Shown here in pieces: positions 1 through 9,228 of a DNA stretch of 64,000 bases. Numbering within the stretch: position 1 is the stretch's first letter; the number at the start of each line of letters is the position of its first letter. Source of the stretch: Fibrella rubiginis (GTDB lineage: Bacteria > Bacteroidota > Bacteroidia > Cytophagales > Spirosomataceae); assembly GCF_017353185.1 (NCBI RefSeq), contig NZ_JAFMYV010000009.1, forward strand, positions 62,001-126,000, read 5' to 3'. The translations under genes were made by a program, and so were the position numbers. Under the pieces are notes generated by a model. That model searched no databases. It saw nothing but the letters and a program-made list of their open reading frames with translations, and was not told the DNA's origin.

Positions 1-527
1 TCAGTCAGATGCGTGATGTTCTCAGGCGAGAAACCGGCAAATTTCTGACGGGCGGCAGTGGCTACATCGGCGTCGTAATCCGCTTCGGCGCCGGGGCGTT
101 TCAGGATACATAGGTCGAACAGGGCAAAGTCTTCCCACACAAACCGCAGCGCCCGTGAGCCGTCGGGCATCTGGTAGCTGAGGTCTGTTCGTGACCAGTC
201 GAGCACGGGCATGAAGTTGTAACAAACCGTTTTCACGCCACAGGCCGCCAGGTTTCGCAGCGACTGCTGGTAGTTCTGAATGTACCCGTCGCGCGAAGGC
301 TTGCCTTTTTTTATGTCTTCGTGAACGGGCAAACTCTCCACCACCGACCAGTGCAGCGGCGTGTGGGTTTGGTTGTCCTGTTCAATCAGGCCGATGCGTT
401 CCTGAATGGCTTCCACGGGCCAGACAGTGCCCACGGCTAGTTGGTGAAGGGCAGTAACGATGCCGGTGCAGCCCGCCTGCCGGATGTCCATCAGCGACAC
501 CGGGTCATTGGGGCCAAACCAGCGCAT
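1..527 (-). CDS. uxuA: Mannonate dehydratase, N-terminal part (cut by window edge)
   Basis: UxuA dehydrates D-mannonate to 2-keto-3-deoxygluconate (KDG) in cytoplasmic hexuronate catabolism. About 175 codons are visible. The start MRWFGPNDPVSLMDIRQAG and the following stretch with AVGTVWPVE, WSVVESLPVHEDIK and YNFMPVLDW are typical of the TIM-barrel UxuA N-terminus. The ATG at 527-525 is the natural start; the rest lies beyond position 1. The gene runs in the same direction as the GMC, Gfo/Idh, susD and susC genes upstream, separated from the GMC stop by a 168-bp palindrome. Its product feeds the KdgK and Eda encoded about 11 kb away in the divergent half of the locus. Family assignment is firm; operon membership is inferred. 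Confidence 0.9.
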   Translation of the reverse strand, partial: MRWFGPNDPVSLMDIRQAGCTGIVTALHQLAVGTVWPVEAIQERIGLIEQDNQTHTPLHWSVVESLPVHEDIKKGKPSRDGYIQNYQQSLRNLAACGVKTVCYNFMPVLDWSRTDLSYQMPDGSRALRFVWEDFALFDLCILKRPGAEADYDADVATAARQKFAGFSPENITHLT

Positions 528-576
528 GGTATGGAGGAGGTTTGTTTGGTTTGTCAAGAGAATACTTTTTTAGGAG

Positions 577-744
577 TGGCCCTGTGTGGTTTCGCGCTGT
601 AGGGGCTGACGCATAGCCCTTCGACAAGCTCAGGGTGACAGGGACGTTGAATCAAATGCACTAAACTGCATTAAATGGGCTGTCACCCTGAGCTTGTCGA
701 AGGGCTATGCGTCAGCCCCTACAGCGCGAAGCCACACAGGGCCA
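577..744. repeat. Long inverted repeat, family 1 (copy 1)
   Basis: Two 65-nt arms (577-641 and 680-744) are complementary apart from one position that could pair as G-U. They enclose a 38-nt loop containing TTGAATCAA. The inner arm carries the word CTTCGACAAGCTCAGGGTGAC, which recurs in the repeats at 42996-43197, 41048-41200 and 51066-51214 (the last two with CAGG for CAAG). It fills most of the gap between the GMC stop and the uxuA start. Confidence 0.9.
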
Positions 745-753
745 ATGCACTTT

Positions 754-2457
754 TTACAAATTCTTTTTCTTCAGTTCGCTCACGGCAAAGTTGGCCGCGC
801 GGGCGGTCAGCGCCATGTAGGTTAGCGACGGATTCTGGCAGGCCGTTGAGGCCATCGCCGAGCCGTCGGTGACAAACACATTCTTCACGGCATGGAGTTG
901 GTTATGCGCGTTGAGCATCGACGTTTTGGGGTCGCGACCCATCCGGGCGGTACCCATTTCATGCACCGAAAAGCCGATTACGTTATGGTCTTCGTACTGT
1001 TTTACGTTTTTCAAACCAATCGTTTCCAGCATTTCCACCGCCGACGCACCCATATCTTTCCGCATCGCCGCTTCGTTCTCGCGGAATTTCGCGTCGATGT
1101 TTAACGTAGGTAAACCGTTTACATCCAGTACGTTACGGTTCAGCGTAACCCGGTTGTCGGCATAAGGCAGGCATTCGCCGTAGGTGCTGAGCTGCATTCG
1201 CCAGGGACCGGGGTGGGTGGCGGCGTCTTTCAATTCAACACCGAAGCCGGGTTGCTGAAGCACCTGCTGCCAGCCTGCCCGTGAGGCACCGCCGTAGGTC
1301 ATAAAGCCCCGCACATAGTCGGTGCGTTGGGTGTCGGGCGAGATATTGCGGAACCGCGGAATCATCACCTGCGCTGGTCGCCGACCGTAGTAATACGAAT
1401 CCTCGAAACCCTCTACAGAAGCCGTGGCCCCGATGTTTTTCTGGTGGTCCATCAGATACCGGCCCAGGGTATCGCTGTCGTTGCCCAATCCGTTTGGAAA
1501 CCGGTCCGAGACAGACCGCATGAGCAGACCCGTGGTGTTGAGCGTGCCACCGTTCAGGAAGATGATTGGGGCGAAATAATCGGTCGTTTCGTTTGTGGCT
1601 ACGTCCAGCACACGTACGCCGGTAGCCCGTTGTTTTTTGGCGTCGAAGAGTACTTCCGTGACGACCGATTCGGGTTTCAGGGTTAATCTGCCGGTGGCGC
1701 GGGCGTCGGGAATAGTGCTTGAGACGCTACTGAAATAGCCACCAAACGGGCATCCCCGTTCGCACAGGCTTCGCGCCTGACACAGGCCCCGGCCCCGATG
1801 CTGCACGGTGAGGTGCGCCACGCGGCTGATACTCATCCGCCGACCCGGAAACTGCTTCTCAATTTTACCCTTCACCATTTTTTCCACGCAGTTCATCTCA
1901 AAGGGTGGCAAAAATTCGGAGTCGGGCAAGTGCGGAATGTGCTCGGTTTGTCCGCTGATGCCCACGTATTTTTCGACGTAGCTATACCACGGAGCCAGAT
2001 CAGCGTAGCGAATGGGCCAGTCGACGCCATGCCCATCGCGGGCGTTAGCCGTAAAATCGAGGTCACTCCAGCGGTAGGTTTGCCGCCCCCAGATCAGCGA
2101 TTTACCGCCCACCTGATACCCACGAATCCACCAGAATGGCGATTGCTGGGTGTAGGGGTGGTCGGTGTCTTTGACGTAAAAATGCTTCGTAGCGTCGCTG
2201 AAGGCGTAGTTCTGGCTCTGCACGGGGTATTCGGCCACACGGTCGCGGGTGTCGCGACCCCGGTATGGAACTTCCCAGGGATGCCAAAGGGCGGTGGGGT
2301 AGTCGGTTACGTGTTCTACGTTTCGGCCCCGTTCCAGCACCAGCGTACGCAGGCCTTTCTGCGTCAGTTCTTTCGCCGCCCAGCCGCCCGTTATGCCCGA
2401 CCCCACCACGATGGCATCGAACGTATTGGCCGCTGCCGCTTTACCAATCACATTCAT
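754..2457 (-). CDS. GMC family oxidoreductase
   Basis: FAD-dependent dehydrogenase of the glucose-methanol-choline family, probably oxidising a sugar or sugar acid. The 567-residue protein has the dinucleotide-binding motif GSGITGG (G19-x-G21-x-x-G24) followed by ERG at the end of the second strand. It has a conserved QVGGKSLIWGR segment, a Cys-rich segment (GLCQARSLCERGCPFGG), and the C-terminal active-site pair His about 499 (VHEMGTARMG) and Asn about 542 (QNPSLT). It closely resembles the GMC gene at 58074-59792. Unlike that copy it has no gluconate-dehydrogenase subunit 3 beside it. It lies downstream of a Gfo/Idh gene, 11 nt after a perfect palindrome. The exact substrate is unknown; location in the uronate locus suggests a sugar acid. 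Confidence 0.88.
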   Translation of the reverse strand: MNVIGKAAAANTFDAIVVGSGITGGWAAKELTQKGLRTLVLERGRNVEHVTDYPTALWHPWEVPYRGRDTRDRVAEYPVQSQNYAFSDATKHFYVKDTDHPYTQQSPFWWIRGYQVGGKSLIWGRQTYRWSDLDFTANARDGHGVDWPIRYADLAPWYSYVEKYVGISGQTEHIPHLPDSEFLPPFEMNCVEKMVKGKIEKQFPGRRMSISRVAHLTVQHRGRGLCQARSLCERGCPFGGYFSSVSSTIPDARATGRLTLKPESVVTEVLFDAKKQRATGVRVLDVATNETTDYFAPIIFLNGGTLNTTGLLMRSVSDRFPNGLGNDSDTLGRYLMDHQKNIGATASVEGFEDSYYYGRRPAQVMIPRFRNISPDTQRTDYVRGFMTYGGASRAGWQQVLQQPGFGVELKDAATHPGPWRMQLSTYGECLPYADNRVTLNRNVLDVNGLPTLNIDAKFRENEAAMRKDMGASAVEMLETIGLKNVKQYEDHNVIGFSVHEMGTARMGRDPKTSMLNAHNQLHAVKNVFVTDGSAMASTACQNPSLTYMALTARAANFAVSELKKKNL

Positions 2458-2468
2458 ATACGTTGATA

Positions 2469-2596
2469 CCCCACCCCCAGCCCCTACCCCTGAAAAGCAG
2501 GGGAGGGGAGCTACTCCGGCGTAAGCTCCGCATCGCGAAGCTGCTGTAGAGTAGCTCCCCTCCCCTGCTTTTCAGGGGTAGGGGCTGGGGGTGGGG
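2469..2596. repeat. Long inverted repeat, family 2 (copy 1)
   Basis: Perfect 48-nt arms at 2469-2516 and 2549-2596, very C/G-rich, with a smaller hairpin (CCCCTGAAAAGCAGGGG) inside each arm. It occupies nearly all of the space between the Gfo/Idh stop (2604) and the GMC start (2457). A related copy lies at 36993-37231. Confidence 0.9.
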
Positions 2597-2603
2597 TGAT
2601 TTA

Positions 2604-3929
2604 TTAGCTGACAACCATATCCTGCTTCACCGAATCCCAGGTTACGCGCTTGCCCGTGTGCAGGGCCGTGGTGGCCATGATGTTGGCCACCGAGTGGTTG
2701 AAACCAACCCGCGCCGGGGCGTTTGGCTCCTGCCGACTACGCACGCACTCCATCCAGTTACGCACGTGGAGCGAGGTCATCGGGTCACCACCGGTGTTGG
2801 CACTCGTCGACATTTTCACGGCATTGGCCAGCGATTGTTCCGCCAGCATGTTGGCCTGCATACCCATCTCTTTGGCTGCCCCCGCCGTCAGTCCGCCTTC
2901 CGGCGAAATCTTGTTGGTGTCGAGGTTGATCATACCGCCGTTTGAGAAGTAATATTCTTTCACGCCACCGGCATCGTTGTGCATCCGCGACGAATACAGT
3001 ACCTGGAAGCCCTTGGTTTTGTCGTTGTCCGGGCCATAATCAAACACCGCCGTGAAGGTGTCGGGGTTTACGCGGCCATCTTTCCAGACGTACACGCCCC
3101 CGTTGGCTACCACGCTACGTGGATGGTCTAACCCGCTGAACCAGTGCACGGTATCAATCTGGTGCGACATCCACTGCCCCGGAATACCCGACGAGTAGGG
3201 GTAGAACAACCGGTACTCCAGGTACTTGCGCGGGTCCCAGGCCACGTTGGGGCGGTTCATCAGAAAGCGTTTCCAGTCGATGTCTTCCTGCCGGATTTCG
3301 CTCACGAGTTTGGGCCTGCGCCACCGGCCCGGCTGATTCACGTTCCACGTCATTTCCACCATTGAAATGTCGCCGAACTTGCCCGACTTGATGTATTCAT
3401 TGGCGGCGTGGTAGTTGGGTGCCGACCGTCGTTGCGAGCCAACCTGCACGATTTTCTTGGAATTAGTCACGGCTTTCAGGGCCTTGCGGGCATCCTCCAG
3501 CGATTCGGCGAAGGGCTTCTCCACGTACACGTCGCGGCCCGATTCTACGGCGGCGGCGCAATGCAGGGCGTGCTGGAAATCGGCGGTCGAGATCATCACC
3601 GCGTCGACGTCTTTACGGTCGAGCAACTCGTCGTTGTTGCGGCATTTCACGAAACTCGAACTGGCCAGGCCTTTCTCTTTCAAAAAGGCTTCGGCTTCGT
3701 TGCGGCGACGTTCCCAGAGGTCCGACACGGCCACAAACTCGAAGTTGAGTTCTTTGGCGTGGTTGGCAAACGACGGTGCCAGCGACTGCCGAAACCGGTC
3801 TGAAAAGCCAATGACCCCCACCCGAACGCGCTCGTTGGCTCCGATGATGCGGGCATAGCTGCTGGCCGAAAACGTGACGCCCAGCCCGGCCAGCGTTGTT
3901 TTTTTGATAAAATCTCTGCGGTTTTCCAT
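2604..3929 (-). CDS. Gfo/Idh/MocA family oxidoreductase, Tat-exported
   Basis: Predicted NAD(P)-dependent oxidoreductase of 441 residues. The N-terminus MENRRDFIKKTTLAGLG is a twin-arginine signal, so the protein probably acts in the periplasm with pre-bound cofactor. The first strand and turn read GVIGFSDR rather than a clean GxGxxG motif. The family EKP motif is present (YVEKPFAESLEDA, about residue 137), followed by a C-terminal domain of the Gfo/Idh type. The gene lies between susD and the GMC gene and is probably transcribed with them. Periplasmic members of this family are known to handle keto-sugars; the substrate here is not readable from sequence. Confidence 0.87.
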   Translation of the reverse strand: MENRRDFIKKTTLAGLGVTFSASSYARIIGANERVRVGVIGFSDRFRQSLAPSFANHAKELNFEFVAVSDLWERRRNEAEAFLKEKGLASSSFVKCRNNDELLDRKDVDAVMISTADFQHALHCAAAVESGRDVYVEKPFAESLEDARKALKAVTNSKKIVQVGSQRRSAPNYHAANEYIKSGKFGDISMVEMTWNVNQPGRWRRPKLVSEIRQEDIDWKRFLMNRPNVAWDPRKYLEYRLFYPYSSGIPGQWMSHQIDTVHWFSGLDHPRSVVANGGVYVWKDGRVNPDTFTAVFDYGPDNDKTKGFQVLYSSRMHNDAGGVKEYYFSNGGMINLDTNKISPEGGLTAGAAKEMGMQANMLAEQSLANAVKMSTSANTGGDPMTSLHVRNWMECVRSRQEPNAPARVGFNHSVANIMATTALHTGKRVTWDSVKQDMVVS

Positions 3930-3967
3930 AAAGTTATAAATGAGAATTGAAGCGGTGATCTACTGTT

Positions 3968-4078
3968 GATTTACGATGTACGAATTACGATGTACGATTG
4001 CTGCTTACGCCGGTGTAAACCTGCGCTGGCTGGTCCGGTAAGCAGTAATCGTACATCGTAATTCGTGCATTGTAAATC
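3968..4078. repeat. Long inverted repeat with repeated-word arms
   Basis: The arm at about 3968-4012 pairs with 4035-4078, with a few mismatches. Each arm contains the word ACGATGTACGA twice in tandem. It fills the susD-Gfo/Idh gap up to 3 nt before the susD stop. Confidence 0.8.
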
Positions 4079-4080
4079 AT

Positions 4081-5784
4081 TTAGTATCCCGGATTTTGCG
4101 GGAAGCCTGGGCTACCGTCGGCGGCTTTGGTGGTACGGTCAATCTGCGTTTGCGGAATTGGGCGCAGGTTGTTTGTTTCTTTCACGTTCACAGCCGCATC
4201 GGGATTGTATTTTTTTACTCGTTCTACCAGGTTACCCCAACGCTTCAGATCAAACCAGCGGATTTGCTCACCAGTCAGTTCACGGGCGCGTTCTTCATAG
4301 ATCGTTTCCATCGTCACGTCAGCAGCCTTGAGTTCCATAGCAGCCTCCTTGCCAGGGAAAGCTGCGCGCCGACGCACCGCATTGAGCGCCGCAGTGGCTT
4401 CGGTGGTTTTATTCTGCTTTAACTGTGCTTCGGCCAGAATCAGGTACGTTTCGGCGAGGCGGAACGCTAAAAAATCGCGGCTACCCTGCTCGTAGGTCAG
4501 GTCGGGGCGAAGTGGGTCGAGAAACTTCTGGAGCGTGGGAAACAGCGCTGCGTTATACAGGCTGGGCGTAAGCACCTGATACGGCTTGGCGGCCCGCTGA
4601 GCCAGTGTCCATTCTACGCCGGGGATATAAATAGCCGTGTCGCCCGCCTTTAGGGTTATTTTCGCTTTGCTGTTATCAAACGACGTGTTCAGGTTAGCAC
4701 CGGGGTTGTTGCTCAGCCAGGTGTCTTTGAACGTCTTTTTGTAGCGTGAGTCGTTTACGCGGTCCTTGAAAACGGTTTCCAGCAGATAGGTCGTTGGGCG
4801 CAGCCGCTTAAACGGACGGTCATTGGCAATGTCGCGCTTCATACCCGGCTGCACGTCATACTGCATGCCGAAATACAGGTGCAGTTTGTTACCATCGCCG
4901 TTGTTGGTGTTGGCTGAGTTGATGTTGGTCAGGGGGTCAGCCGTATACTGAACCGCGAAGATCACCTCGTCGTTGATTTCGCCGGCTCCCTGCGCAAATA
5001 CGCTGGCAAAATCGGGCAGAAGCTTGAAACCGTAATTGCTGATCACGCTCTGCGCCAGCGTAGCTGCTTTGGCGTAATCGTCTGCCGCTTTCGCCGACGA
5101 AGTTGCTTTGGTCAGATACACGCGGGCCAACAGATGTTCACCCGCCGCTTTGGTTGCCCGGCCGTAGTCGCTTGAGCGAATTTTGTTGTCCAGATCCGGA
5201 ATAGCTGCTTCGAGGTCTGCCACAATGGCTTTATACATGTCAGCTTCTGAAGACCGGGTGATCGTTTTCGTGGGTCCAAGCGTTTCCGTCAGCCGCAGGT
5301 CGATGCCGCCGAACTGCTGTGTCAGAATGAAATAATAGTGTGCCCGCAGGAATTTTGCCTCAGCCACCCGTAGTTTTTTAATCGCATCGGTGACACCCGC
5401 CGTTGTTGGCGCCCGTTCGATGACGGCGTTACAGGTGTTGATACCCCGGTATAACTCATCCCAGACCTGCTGGATAATGTCATAGGAACTGTTTAACTGG
5501 CTGTCGTAGAAATGGAAGCCTTTGTAGCTACCGTCGGCCCCGGCCTGGTATATGTCGGTGCCGTATTCGGTCATGGTAAGGCCTCGCTCGCTGGCGTAGA
5601 AATTTCGGAGCGATGAATAAGCCGCTTTGGCTGCATCTTCAAACCCTTTGGGCGTGTTGATGTAGGCATTTCCGATGCCGGAAATAACGGTTTCGTCCAG
5701 GATATCCTTGCACGATTGGCCCGTTAGCAGCAGAGCCGTGAGGCCGAGTACCCGAACGCTATGGGTGATGAATGTCGATTTCAT
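4081..5784 (-). CDS. SusD/RagB family nutrient-binding outer membrane lipoprotein
   Basis: Surface glycan-binding partner of the SusC porin. The 567-residue precursor has a lipoprotein signal ending LLLTGQSC with the acylated Cys at residue 25. The N-terminal half carries the TPR-like SusD fold (for example LRVAEAKFLRAHYYF). The C-terminal segment has RLAETYLILAEAQLK, AALNAVRRRA and EERARELTGEQIRWFDLKRW, all hallmarks of the family. It follows susC by 32 bp in the same direction, so the two are surely co-transcribed. Neighbouring uxuA, uxaC, kdgK, eda and exuT suggest the ligand contains uronic acid; this is inference from context. Confidence 0.95.
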   Translation of the reverse strand: MKSTFITHSVRVLGLTALLLTGQSCKDILDETVISGIGNAYINTPKGFEDAAKAAYSSLRNFYASERGLTMTEYGTDIYQAGADGSYKGFHFYDSQLNSSYDIIQQVWDELYRGINTCNAVIERAPTTAGVTDAIKKLRVAEAKFLRAHYYFILTQQFGGIDLRLTETLGPTKTITRSSEADMYKAIVADLEAAIPDLDNKIRSSDYGRATKAAGEHLLARVYLTKATSSAKAADDYAKAATLAQSVISNYGFKLLPDFASVFAQGAGEINDEVIFAVQYTADPLTNINSANTNNGDGNKLHLYFGMQYDVQPGMKRDIANDRPFKRLRPTTYLLETVFKDRVNDSRYKKTFKDTWLSNNPGANLNTSFDNSKAKITLKAGDTAIYIPGVEWTLAQRAAKPYQVLTPSLYNAALFPTLQKFLDPLRPDLTYEQGSRDFLAFRLAETYLILAEAQLKQNKTTEATAALNAVRRRAAFPGKEAAMELKAADVTMETIYEERARELTGEQIRWFDLKRWGNLVERVKKYNPDAAVNVKETNNLRPIPQTQIDRTTKAADGSPGFPQNPGY

Positions 5785-5816
5785 TGAAAAAGAGTTGTCA
5801 GTGTTACAGTCACGAA

Positions 5817-8800
5817 TCAGAATTTAACGTTCAGACCAAACGTGGTCACGCGGGTAGCCGGGACAAAGCCATTGTCGACCGTGCCATTCGTCGATTCGGG
5901 GTCAACGCCGTTGTACTTTGAACGGTAGGTCGAGAAGATAAACGGCTGCTGAATGCTGGTGAATAACCGCAGTGACTGAAGCCGCAGGCGCTGCACCAGC
6001 CCACCGGTCGGGAACGTATAGCCGAAGTTGATGTTCCGCACTTTCACGAAAGAGCCGTCGAAGTAGATGAGCGCCGTGTTATATAGCGGGAATTCCTGAT
6101 TGGCGTTGGGTCGCGGAAACTCGTTGGTTGGGTTATTGGGCGTCCAGTAATCGACCTTAATCTGCTGGTAACGACCGGCCAGCGCGTTGTTGTTCTGGTG
6201 GAAGCCACTCAGGATGGTCTGGCCAATGCGGGCGTAGACAAAGAACGACAGGTCGAAGCCCTTATAATTGAAACGGTTAGTGATACCGCCACTCCAGGTG
6301 GGAATGTCCGAGCCCAGGAACGTCCGGTCGTTGGTAACCGAGAATTTGCCGTCACCATCTACGTCAGCCAGTTTAACCTGACCCGGTAGGAAGTTGCCAA
6401 ACGCCTTGGCAGCATCGGTCTCAGCTGTCTGCCAGATGCCAATCTTCTTGAAGTCGTAGTAAGCCGTGAGGGGTTTACCAATAAACCACTTGTTGCCTAT
6501 GTCATCTATTGCCCCGTTATAGAGCGACAGAATAGCTTCGTTATTCCTGGTAAACTGAATGTCGGTGCTCCATTTGAAGCCACTTGGCGTGTTTACGTTC
6601 ACCGTCGATATGCTCACCTCAACCCCCCGGTTGCGGGTCTCGCCGATGTTGCGCGTCACCGCGTTGAAACCCGTCGAGGTAGGTAACTGGTCCGACAGCA
6701 GCAGGTCGGTGGTGTTGGTCTGGTAGAGTTCAAGCGACCCCGATACGCGACCCCGCCACAGGCTGAAATCCAACCCGATGTTTGAGGATGTCGAGGTTTC
6801 CCACTTCAGGTCCGGGTTGCCAATCGTATTTGGGCGGTACCCGTAGGCGGGGTTGTTGCCCCAGGCGTAGACCGTGCGGCCCAACTGCCCCTGCGTCTGG
6901 TAGGGAGCTACCCCCTGGTTACCTACCGAGCCACGGCTAAGCCGCAGTTTCATCAGATCAATCCAGGTAATGCCCTTCATAAAGGCTTCGTTGTTAATAT
7001 TCCAGGCCACGGCAACGCCGGGGAACGTACCGTATTTCGTGTTTTCTCCGAAACGAGATGAGCCGTCGCGGCGAGCCGTCAGGGTAATCAGGAACCGGTC
7101 GTTATAATCGTAGTTAACCCGGGCCATGTACGAGTTGATTGTCCACTGGGTCAGGTTACTACCTACACCCAACACCGAACTGGCGTTGCCCGTATTATAG
7201 AACTGCTGCGACTCGGCGGGGATGCCCTGCACCGAAATGTTGCTGGTTTCGAAATTATCGCGCTGAATGGACTGGAGCGCCGTTACGTTCAGGTTGTGCC
7301 TGCCGAATGACTTGGTGTAGGTCAGGATGTTTTCGAGCGTCCAGTTGAACCCAAATGACGTATTAAACTCGCCCTGCGGGTCGCCTCCTTTGCGGGCATT
7401 GGTCTGCGCGCCAATAAACCGCCCGTAGCGCTGGAGCGTAAAGTCCGGTCCGAAATTGACTCGGTATTTCAGCCCGTCAATGATGTTGGCTTCAACGTAG
7501 ATGCTGTTAAAAATCCGGTATTTTTTCCGTTCCTGTATCTGGGCGCCTGGCGCAATCTCGGCCAGCGGATTGGTGAGCAGGGCATCGTTGGTGGGGAAGA
7601 AGATCATGTTGCCGTTATCGTCGAAAGGCCGACCCAGCGGATTTTGCTGCAACGTAGCGCTATACGGATTCAGGGTCTCGCCGTTTCGCAGGCTAAACAT
7701 AAAGTAGGACGACAGGCCCACCCGGAAGGTTTTGTTGATCTGATGGTCAACGTTGGCCCGTAGCGAGTAGCGGGTGTAGTCTAAGCCCGGCAGAATGCCT
7801 TTGTCCTTGAAATACCCCCCGGAAATGTAAAACTGAGTCTTTTCGTTACCACCCTGAATGCCAAGGGAGTGGTTCTGCTGGAAACCCTGGCGCAAAATCA
7901 ACGACTGGTAGTCGGTGCTACGCCCGGCAGCAATGCCAGCAGCCACGTTGGGGTCGCCGCCCAGCACAGAAATTTTCGCGTCGGCCACCGGATCAGATTG
8001 GCCCGTTGGCACCACTTTTCCGTCGGCACCCGTGTACTGGCCGGTTGTTCGGTAGGCCTCCCGCACAAACTCGGTAAACTCCGCCCCGTTGAACAACTGT
8101 ATTTTGTCCAGCGCGTCGGTTGTACCTGCATAGTTGTCGTAACTGATCGTTGTTCTGTTGTTGAGGTTTCCCCGCTTGGTGGTAATCAGCACCACACCGT
8201 TGGCGCCCCGCGCGCCGTAAATGGCCGTAGCGGTGGCGTCTTTCAGGATTTCCATCGAGGCTACATCGTTGGGATTGAGGTCTTCGTACCCCGCCGAAAG
8301 CGGAATACCGTCTACCACGTAGAGTGGGTCATTACCGGCGTTGAATGACCGGCGACCCCGTACCCGAATGGTTGGCACCGTGCCGGGGCGGCTACCCGAC
8401 TGCGCCACGTCGACACCTGCCACGCGGCCCTGCAACGCCTGACCGAGGTTGGTGATGGGCATTTCGGTAATCTGCTTCGACGACACCGACGAGATGGCCC
8501 CTGTGAGCTGGCTCTTTCTTTGGCTACCATAACCCACCACCACTACTTCATTCAGGTTCTTGAGATCGGCTTCCAAGGTAATGTTTACCGACTCACGGTT
8601 GCCCACAACCAGTTCCTGCGCGTTGAAGCCTACCGATGAGAACACCAGCACGGCTTTGTCGTCAGGTACACTGATGCGGTAGTTGCCGTTGGCGTCGGTG
8701 GTGGTACCGCGGGTGGTGCCTTTCACGGCTACGTTCACACCAGGCAGCGCGGTGTTGTCTTCCGACGAACGAACAGTACCCGTTATGGTACGGTCCTGCG

Positions 8801-8912
8801 TGTGATGAGTGGGCGAATGCCCCAGAGCCAGGCTGCCGTCAGGCAACAGACCCAGTAAGCAGCTTGTCAGCAAGCCAACGGAAGCTGCCCGGATAAGTAA
8901 GCGTTTCTTCAT
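5817..8912 (-). CDS. SusC/RagA family TonB-linked outer membrane transporter
   Basis: TonB-dependent importer of oligosaccharides, 1031 residues from the ATG at 8912. That start gives a normal signal peptide (MKKRLLIRAASVGLLTSC...). An in-frame upstream extension to 9014 is possible but would bury the signal. In order: signal peptide, carboxypeptidase-regulatory-like domain (TITGTVRSSEDNTALPGVNV), TonB box and linker (NEVVVVGYGSQRKSQLTGA), plug (RVRGRRSFNAGNDPLYVVDG, ILKDATATAIYGARGANG), then a 22-strand type barrel ending TTFGLNVKF. It heads the leftward operon of the uronate locus and is divergent from the sigma factor gene. Confidence 0.96.
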   Translation of the reverse strand: MKKRLLIRAASVGLLTSCLLGLLPDGSLALGHSPTHHTQDRTITGTVRSSEDNTALPGVNVAVKGTTRGTTTDANGNYRISVPDDKAVLVFSSVGFNAQELVVGNRESVNITLEADLKNLNEVVVVGYGSQRKSQLTGAISSVSSKQITEMPITNLGQALQGRVAGVDVAQSGSRPGTVPTIRVRGRRSFNAGNDPLYVVDGIPLSAGYEDLNPNDVASMEILKDATATAIYGARGANGVVLITTKRGNLNNRTTISYDNYAGTTDALDKIQLFNGAEFTEFVREAYRTTGQYTGADGKVVPTGQSDPVADAKISVLGGDPNVAAGIAAGRSTDYQSLILRQGFQQNHSLGIQGGNEKTQFYISGGYFKDKGILPGLDYTRYSLRANVDHQINKTFRVGLSSYFMFSLRNGETLNPYSATLQQNPLGRPFDDNGNMIFFPTNDALLTNPLAEIAPGAQIQERKKYRIFNSIYVEANIIDGLKYRVNFGPDFTLQRYGRFIGAQTNARKGGDPQGEFNTSFGFNWTLENILTYTKSFGRHNLNVTALQSIQRDNFETSNISVQGIPAESQQFYNTGNASSVLGVGSNLTQWTINSYMARVNYDYNDRFLITLTARRDGSSRFGENTKYGTFPGVAVAWNINNEAFMKGITWIDLMKLRLSRGSVGNQGVAPYQTQGQLGRTVYAWGNNPAYGYRPNTIGNPDLKWETSTSSNIGLDFSLWRGRVSGSLELYQTNTTDLLLSDQLPTSTGFNAVTRNIGETRNRGVEVSISTVNVNTPSGFKWSTDIQFTRNNEAILSLYNGAIDDIGNKWFIGKPLTAYYDFKKIGIWQTAETDAAKAFGNFLPGQVKLADVDGDGKFSVTNDRTFLGSDIPTWSGGITNRFNYKGFDLSFFVYARIGQTILSGFHQNNNALAGRYQQIKVDYWTPNNPTNEFPRPNANQEFPLYNTALIYFDGSFVKVRNINFGYTFPTGGLVQRLRLQSLRLFTSIQQPFIFSTYRSKYNGVDPESTNGTVDNGFVPATRVTTFGLNVKF

Positions 8913-9228
8913 GGTACCAGTAGATGAGGTTAGTGCAAAAGAGCGGCGGTTGTGCGTGCCAATACGAACAAACCGTTCCGTATATAGCTCATAGACGACA
9001 ACCGGTAGGGACACTACTTAGCTGATTCGTAGAAAAAAGTAAATTTTTTTGAGGTAACCGTCTGCTTGATCAGCTACGTGCGTGGCATCGTTCCCGGCAA
9101 CGATTGCGTAGAAAAATAGGCTGTTTACCAGAAAAAATAGCGCCAATCCAAGGCAGCAGGGCCTATATTTAGTGTGGTAAGCGGGCGAAGTCGGCAGCGC
9201 AACCATTGTATCGCTTACTCAAAATAAT
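8913..9228. promoter_or_regulatory. Divergent intergenic region, susC / sigma factor
   Basis: This 316-bp gap separates the leftward susC operon from the rightward sigma-uxaC-kdgK-eda-exuT run, so it must hold both promoters. A near match to the Bacteroidetes -7 element (TATATTTA) sits just left of 9180, upstream of the sigma gene. I see no clear operator. Confidence 0.5.

Noticed and set aside
577..744. Insertion-sequence ends
   Set aside because: The palindromes have no internal transposase and no flanking target duplication that I can see; they fit hairpin repeats better.
675..872. Small open frame in the first palindrome
   Set aside because: It lies in the repeat arm and the antisense of the GMC C-terminus; not a gene.
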